Part shown: positions 59,394 through 64,000 of the stretch, piece by piece
How positions within the stretch are numbered: position 1 is the first letter of the stretch
Layout of the letters: each line of letters begins with the position of its first letter
Assembly: GCF_000582785.1 (NCBI RefSeq)
Contig: NZ_HG931174.1
Location: forward strand, 959,367 to 1,023,366
Length of the DNA stretch: 64,000 bases
Reading direction: 5' to 3'
DNA from: Candidatus Blastococcus massiliensis AP3
GTDB taxonomy: Bacteria; Actinomycetota; Actinomycetes; Mycobacteriales; Geodermatophilaceae
Made by a program: the position numbers and the translations under genes
Notes under the pieces: generated by a model
Database searches by the model: none
What the model was told of the DNA's origin: nothing
The model's input: only the letters and a program-made list of their open reading frames with translations

Positions 59394-59789
59394 TCAGCCG
59401 GCGACGGTGCCCTGGTGGTAGACCACCTGCCAGCCGGCGACGGCCCGGCGCCAGAGCGTCGCCCGGCGGGTGAGCCTGGCTCCCTGCCGCAGGTCGTACG
59501 TGAGCAGGTACGTCTCCGGCCCGACGCGCCGGCAGCAGACGTCGCTGGTCTCCCAGTCGTCGTCCGGGACGCCGCGCTCGTACCGCTCCCGGACCGTCGC
59601 CAGCACGAACTCGCGGCCGTACCGCCGACCGGAGGCGCCGACCTCCTCGAACTCCGGTGCGGCCTGCCGCTCGAGGTCCGCGGCGGAGGTGCCGAGCTCC
59701 GGGCGGTGGAAGATCGGCTCCCGCGCCTCCAGCTCGGCCAGCACGTCGCGCAGCGACGGGTCGGTGACCCGCCGGGGCTGCTCGTCCAC
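59394..59789 (-). CDS. SnoaL-like (NTF2 fold, DUF4440) protein
   Basis: This 131-residue protein has the cone-shaped NTF2-like pattern. LRDVLAELEAREPIFHRPELG starts near residue 13 and FVLATVRERYERG lies near 61. YLLTYDLRQ and RATLWRR-AGWQVVYHQGT form the closing strands, as in DUF4440 proteins that protect or process small molecules. No catalytic set is obvious. The start is the GTG at 59789. It follows dnaB by 28 bp on the same strand and may be read through from it. Confidence 0.75.
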   Translation of the reverse strand: MDEQPRRVTDPSLRDVLAELEAREPIFHRPELGTSAADLERQAAPEFEEVGASGRRYGREFVLATVRERYERGVPDDDWETSDVCCRRVGPETYLLTYDLRQGARLTRRATLWRRAVAGWQVVYHQGTVAG

Positions 59790-59817
59790 GCGCGCTCCTC
59801 CGGTCAGCTGCCCCGCC

Positions 59818-61188
<1,371 letters not shown>

Positions 61189-61387
61189 GGGGATACCTCC
61201 ATCTCGTGCAGGCGCGCCCGCAACCGCCACTCACCGTGGGGAAGCCGGGAGTTCGGCGGGCGCGCCGGACCGAACGTCTGTTCGGGGCATTGCTACCGCC
61301 GGGCACTGACAACTCCGTGCCCGGCGGCGCTGGGGAGGACGTTAGGAAGCAGGCGGGGCGCCGTCCAACACCTCGATCTGCACAACA

Positions 61388-61396
61388 TGTGGACAA
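61388..61396 (-). other. DnaA box (exact actinobacterial consensus)
   Basis: TGTGGACAA on the top strand is TTGTCCACA on the minus strand, the preferred DnaA box of actinobacteria. Near matches follow at 61420-61428 (TGTGGAGAC) and 61499-61507 (TGTGGACAG). All are in the same orientation, 200-320 bp upstream of dnaB. Confidence 0.6.
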
Positions 61397-61747
61397 GTCG
61401 GTGGACGGAGGCGTGTCGACATGTGGAGACATCCGGGGACACCCTGGGGTCCCGTCCCCGTCGCGAGCCGGTCACCTGCGGGGACGCCGTCCCAGGGTTG
61501 TGGACAGAAAGTTCTCCGAAAGTTTTTTCCGCAGGTGGAGCGCGTGGTGTCGACGGGACGAACGGGGAGCGCGCCACCAGCCGGGAACCTCACGAAGCGC
61601 ACCTCCTCCGGCTGTCAGGAGACGCCGTCGACCGGCCTCGCGCCGCCGCGCGTCCCCTGATGGCCCCGGGCGGCGCGGTGGCGACCAACGGGCGCACCCG
61701 GGCGCCGGTCGCGGCCACCGAGCCGCACGTCAGCCCCCTGAGACGCC

Positions 61748-61783
61748 CCGAGGGGCGCCGGACCGGAGTCCGACGCCCCTCGG
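61748..61783. terminator. Hairpin terminator after rplI
   Basis: A 16-bp stem with one mismatch (CCGAGGGGCGCCGGAC with GTCCGACGCCCCTCGG) has a 4-base loop, 35 bp after the rplI stop. It ends the rpsF-ssb-rpsR-rplI operon, so dnaB needs its own promoter. Confidence 0.85.
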
Positions 61784-61817
61784 GACGAGCGAGAGCGCAG
61801 AGCGGCTCTCAGGCGGT

Positions 61818-62273
61818 TCAGCCGGCGACGACGTCGATCGTCAGCGAGCTGCTGACCTCGGGGTGCACCCGCACGGTGACGGTGTGCTGGCCCGTGGTCT
61901 TGATGCTGCTGGGCAGCTCGATCCGGCGACGGTCGAGCTCCGGGCCGCCGGCGGCGGTCACGGCAGCGGCGACGTCGGCGGTGGTGACGCGACCGAACAG
62001 GCGGCCACCGTCACCGGCACGGGCCGGCACGCGGACCGTCAGGCCGGACAGCTGCCCGGCCACGGCCTGCGCCTCCTCGAGCGAGCGCACCTCACGGGTG
62101 GCACGCGCCCGGCGGAGCGACTCGACCTGCTTCTCGGCACCCCGGGTGGCCTTGATGGCCAGCCCGCGGGGCAGGAGGTAGTTGCGGCCGTAGCCGCCCT
62201 TGACCTCGACGGTGTCGCCGGAGGACCCGAGACCGGTGACCTCCTGCGTGAGGATCAGCTTCATGGTGCTCAT
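61818..62273 (-). CDS. rplI: 50S ribosomal protein L9
   Basis: This 151-residue L9 protein has the N-terminal RNA-binding part [17 protein letters not shown] and [18 protein letters not shown] near residues 27-44, then the connecting helix and the C-terminal domain. The ATG at 62273 gives MST before the usual MKLILTQ; the ATG at 62264 is the alternative and agrees better with other L9 proteins. Neither has a strong ribosome-binding site, and coupling to rpsR (2 bp upstream) probably provides initiation. Confidence 0.96.
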   Translation of the reverse strand: MSTMKLILTQEVTGLGSSGDTVEVKGGYGRNYLLPRGLAIKATRGAEKQVESLRRARATREVRSLEEAQAVAGQLSGLTVRVPARAGDGGRLFGRVTTADVAAAVTAAGGPELDRRRIELPSSIKTTGQHTVTVRVHPEVSSSLTIDVVAG

Positions 62274-62275
62274 GA

Positions 62276-62512
62276 TCAGCGCGCCGTCGAGGTGTAGGGC
62301 AGCAGAGCCATCTCGCGGCTGTTCTTCACGGCCACGGCGACGTCCCGCTGGTGCTGGCTGCAGTTGCCGCTGACGCGGCGGGCACGGATCTTGCCGCGGT
62401 CGGAGATGAACTTCCGCAGCAGGGTCGTGTCCTTGTAGTCGACGTAGGTCGCCTTGTCCTTGCAGAACTGGCAGACCTTCTTCTTGACCTTGCGAATGGG
62501 TGGCTTGGGCAC
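62276..62512 (-). CDS. rpsR: 30S ribosomal protein S18
   Basis: This 78-residue S18 has the zinc-binding (C+) form: CQFC near residues 14-17 with a later [12 protein letters not shown]-binding basic residues are in [19 protein letters not shown]. The start is the ATG at 62512. It follows ssb after 99 bp containing a hairpin, and rplI follows after 2 bp. The C+ form depends on zinc; many actinobacteria also carry a zinc-free paralogue elsewhere. Confidence 0.96.
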   Translation of the reverse strand: MPKPPIRKVKKKVCQFCKDKATYVDYKDTTLLRKFISDRGKIRARRVSGNCSQHQRDVAVAVKNSREMALLPYTSTAR

Positions 62513-62554
62513 TGCTCTCTCCAGTGAGAAAAGTTCGTGGGTAACCGGGGGTGG

Positions 62555-62606
62555 CCCTCTCGCAGGGGCCCGCGCCGAGCGGAGCGAGGCGTGGGGGGCG
62601 AGAGGG
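62555..62606. terminator. Hairpin in the ssb-rpsR gap (possible attenuator)
   Basis: CCCTCTCGC and GCGAGAGGG form a 9-bp stem enclosing 34 bases, including GCGCCGAGCGGAGCGAGGCG, which can itself fold. It lies inside the ribosomal operon, between the ssb stop and rpsR, where it could lower downstream expression or mark processing. A closely related inner sequence occurs at 25988-26005. Confidence 0.55.
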
Positions 62607-62611
62607 TCCTT

Positions 62612-63109
62612 TCAGAAGGGCGGCTCGTCGGAGGGGCCGGCCGGCGTGGACCAGGGGTCGCTGGCACCGCCGCCACCGCCACCGCCTCCGCCGCTGAAGC
62701 CGCCACCGCCGCCACCGCCACCGAAGCCGCCGCCACCCTCACCGCGGGAGGCCTTGGTGACCTTCGCGGTGGCGTAGCGCAGCGAGGGGCCGATCTCGTC
62801 GACCTCCAGCTCGATGACGGTGCGCTTCTCGCCTTCCTTGGTGTCGAACGAGCGCTGCTTGAGCCGCCCGCTGACGATGACCCGCGAACCGCGGGTGAGG
62901 GACTCGGCGACGTTCTCGGCCACCTGGCGCCACACGTTGCACCGGAGGAACAGCGCTTCGCCGTCCTTCCACTCCTGCGACTGACGGTCGAAGGTGCGCG
63001 GCGTGGAGGCCACGGTGAAGTTGGCGACGGCGGCACCGGACGGCGTGAACCGGAGCTCCGGGTCCGACGTCAGGTTGCCGATGACGGTGATGACGGTTTC
63101 GCCGGCCAT
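62612..63109 (-). CDS. ssb: Single-stranded DNA-binding protein SSB
   Basis: This 165-residue SSB has an OB fold over residues 1-110 ([20 protein letters not shown] and [18 protein letters not shown]). A linker of nearly pure glycine lies at about 118-148, and the acidic C-terminal tip DEPPF recruits partner proteins. The position between rpsF and rpsR is typical of the essential actinobacterial copy. The start is the ATG at 63109, 2 bp after the rpsF stop. Confidence 0.96.
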   Translation of the reverse strand: MAGETVITVIGNLTSDPELRFTPSGAAVANFTVASTPRTFDRQSQEWKDGEALFLRCNVWRQVAENVAESLTRGSRVIVSGRLKQRSFDTKEGEKRTVIELEVDEIGPSLRYATAKVTKASRGEGGGGFGGGGGGGGFSGGGGGGGGGASDPWSTPAGPSDEPPF

Positions 63110-63111
63110 GC

Positions 63112-63399
63112 TCAGTGAGCCTCGGGGCGCATCAGCTTCGTGCGGAGCACCGACTCGTTCAGGTTCAGCTGGCGGTCCAGCTCCTGCACGGCGGCGGGCT
63201 CGGCCTGGATGTCGATGATCGCGTAGATGCCCTCGGGCTTCTTGTTGATCTCGTAGGCCATCCGGCGGCGACCCCAGATCTCGGTCTTGACGGTGCCACC
63301 GGAGTTGGTGACGACGGTCAGGAACCGGTCGAGCGAGGGCGCGATGGTGCGCTCCTCGAGATCGGGGTCGAGAATGATCATCAGTTCGTAATTGCGCAC
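63112..63399 (-). CDS. rpsF: 30S ribosomal protein S6
   Basis: This 95-residue S6 has [13 protein letters not shown] near residue 4, [18 protein letters not shown] near 44-61 and [17 protein letters not shown] near 67. Length and sequence are normal. The start is the GTG at 63399; GGAGG lies 11 bp upstream, a little far. It is the first gene of the rpsF-ssb-rpsR-rplI operon. Confidence 0.96.
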   Translation of the reverse strand: MRNYELMIILDPDLEERTIAPSLDRFLTVVTNSGGTVKTEIWGRRRMAYEINKKPEGIYAIIDIQAEPAAVQELDRQLNLNESVLRTKLMRPEAH

Positions 63400-63569
63400 G
63401 GAGAACCCCACCTCCTCTGGTCTCAGCGGCCGCAGAAGGTCTGCAGCAGGAGGGTCGTACATGCGTCGCGCGCCCCGACGGGCTCGCGAGAGAGCCGGAA
63501 CGCGCGGGCCCAGGCTACCAGCGACCCGGCGCGGGCCGTCCCGCCGTCCACAGCGCCCGGAACGGCGAC

Positions 63570-63603
63570 GCGGCCGCCGTCCCCGCTGGGGGACGACGGC
63601 CGC
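63570..63603. terminator. Hairpin terminator after the partial surface protein gene
   Basis: A 15-bp stem with one mismatch (GCGGCCGCCGTCCCC with GGGGACGACGGCCGC) has a 4-base loop, 14 bp after the stop of the leftward partial gene and before the rpsF promoter region. Confidence 0.8.
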
Positions 63604-63617
63604 GGCCGGTGGAGCTG

Positions 63618-64000
63618 TCAGCGGTGGGCGCGCGAGGCCTGGTGGGTGCGGACGAGGGCGGCGCTCACGGCCGCCAGGGCCACGACCGCCGCCAGCGCGG
63701 CGGCCGGCAGCGTGGTGGAGGCGGTGGAGGTCGAGGCAGCCGCCTGCTCGACGCTCCCCTCGTCCAGCGCCGTCCCACCGTTCAGCCCGGCCAGCTGGCC
63801 GAAGACCGGCACCGTGGCGCCGTCGTAGGTTCCGGCCAGGCCGCCCGAGCCGCCGCCCGGACCGCTGCCGGACCCGCCCCGCGCCGCGGCGTCGGAGCCG
63901 GCCGGGAAGAAGCGCGACGGGTCGAAGGCCGCAGCGGCCGCGCCGCTGCGCGGGTCCAGCTGCGCACCGCCGCCGGTGCCGTAGGCGTAGGGCGTGCCGT
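63618..64000 (-). CDS. C-terminus of a putative membrane-anchored surface protein (partial)
   Basis: About 127 codons are visible, entering from the right edge. The sequence is Gly/Ala/Ser-rich with a flexible region ([17 protein letters not shown]). A final hydrophobic segment ([20 protein letters not shown]) and a short basic tail HQASRAHR follow, the pattern of a C-terminal membrane anchor with the bulk outside the cell. No LPxTG sortase motif is seen. The family cannot be named from this part. The reading frame is open to the window edge. Confidence 0.6.
   Translation of the reverse strand, partial: GTPYAYGTGGGAQLDPRSGAAAAAFDPSRFFPAGSDAAARGGSGSGPGGGSGGLAGTYDGATVPVFGQLAGLNGGTALDEGSVEQAAASTSTASTTLPAAALAAVVALAAVSAALVRTHQASRAHR

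Larger units (their letters stand above)
61189..61817. other. 629-bp non-coding region between rplI and dnaB with DnaA boxes
   Basis: No convincing gene is seen on either strand. The region holds the dnaB promoter and ribosome-binding site, one exact DnaA box and two near matches between 61388 and 61507, an A/T-rich run with TTTTTT at 61524-61529 (rare in this genome), and the rplI terminator at 61748-61783. Confidence 0.8.

Noticed and set aside
61293..61577. 94-codon leftward open frame between rplI and dnaB
   Set aside because: It has an unlikely composition (Arg, Pro, Ser, His), no ribosome-binding site and no family features. It overlaps the DnaA boxes and reads like non-coding DNA.
61189..61817. 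oriC
   Set aside because: There are only one exact and two near DnaA boxes, and the neighbours are rplI and dnaB, not dnaA and dnaN. A regulatory role is more likely.

Overview
This 64-kb window is high-GC actinobacterial chromosome. The gene content and style (GTG starts, ATGA/GTGA overlaps, IdeR-type iron box, DesA3-type desaturase, LGFP-repeat and DUF3152 proteins, N-acetylglutaminylglutamine osmolyte genes, chemotaxis cluster in a non-Streptomyces actinomycete) suggest the Geodermatophilaceae (Blastococcus/Geodermatophilus/Modestobacter) or a close relative. That placement is an inference. I see no tRNA, rRNA, CRISPR array, prophage or insertion sequence. The rpsF-ssb-rpsR-rplI-dnaB block at the right end suggests that oriC is not far away, because this block lies near the origin in many actinobacteria.

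Layout. 1-6 kb: N-terminal part of NAD-glutamate dehydrogenase, a phage-holin-family membrane protein, an AAA ATPase with a C-terminal winged helix, and a PAS-GAF-PP2C phosphatase divergent from a HATPase anti-sigma-type kinase (partner switching). 6-20 kb: a leftward chemotaxis region with three tandem methyl-accepting proteins, cheA, cheW and an unknown gene, then cheB-cheR-response regulator-cheX and cheY plus a second CheX-like gene. A near-perfect FliA promoter precedes cheB, and related dyads containing GTCGAC lie upstream of the three receptor genes. 20-26 kb: otsBA (trehalose), two crcB fluoride channel genes, an alpha-methylacyl-CoA racemase, and terC under a yybP-ykoY (manganese) riboswitch. 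26-31 kb: the N-acetylglutaminylglutamine osmoprotectant pair and a secreted subtilase. 31-35 kb: a siderophore ABC importer behind an IdeR box.

35-50 kb: small membrane proteins, a GTGA-coupled HMG-CoA lyase and flavin reductase, a PAS-GGDEF cyclase, an AraC-VOC-YnfA operon, a secreted DUF3152/LGFP protein, an unusual SF2 helicase followed by a DUF3626 gene, a zinc alcohol dehydrogenase family gene directly behind a clear TPP riboswitch, and a flotillin/NfeD pair. 50-59 kb: a dinB - FAD oxidase - methyltransferase operon, a toroid-like protein with a PucR regulator, and a ferredoxin reductase with its acyl-CoA desaturase. 59-64 kb: DUF2804 and SnoaL-like genes, dnaB preceded by about 630 bp of non-coding DNA with DnaA boxes, then rplI, rpsR, ssb, rpsF and the C-terminus of a surface protein.

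Most worth a second look: the TPP riboswitch on an alcohol dehydrogenase family gene (47.75 kb), the terC riboswitch with a visible RBS-sequestering alternative hairpin, the FliA promoter and receptor-gene dyads, an 83-bp dispersed intergenic repeat with covarying hairpin bases (24.35 and 31.25 kb), two copies of a 14-bp parS-like palindrome, and the DnaA-box cluster upstream of dnaB.
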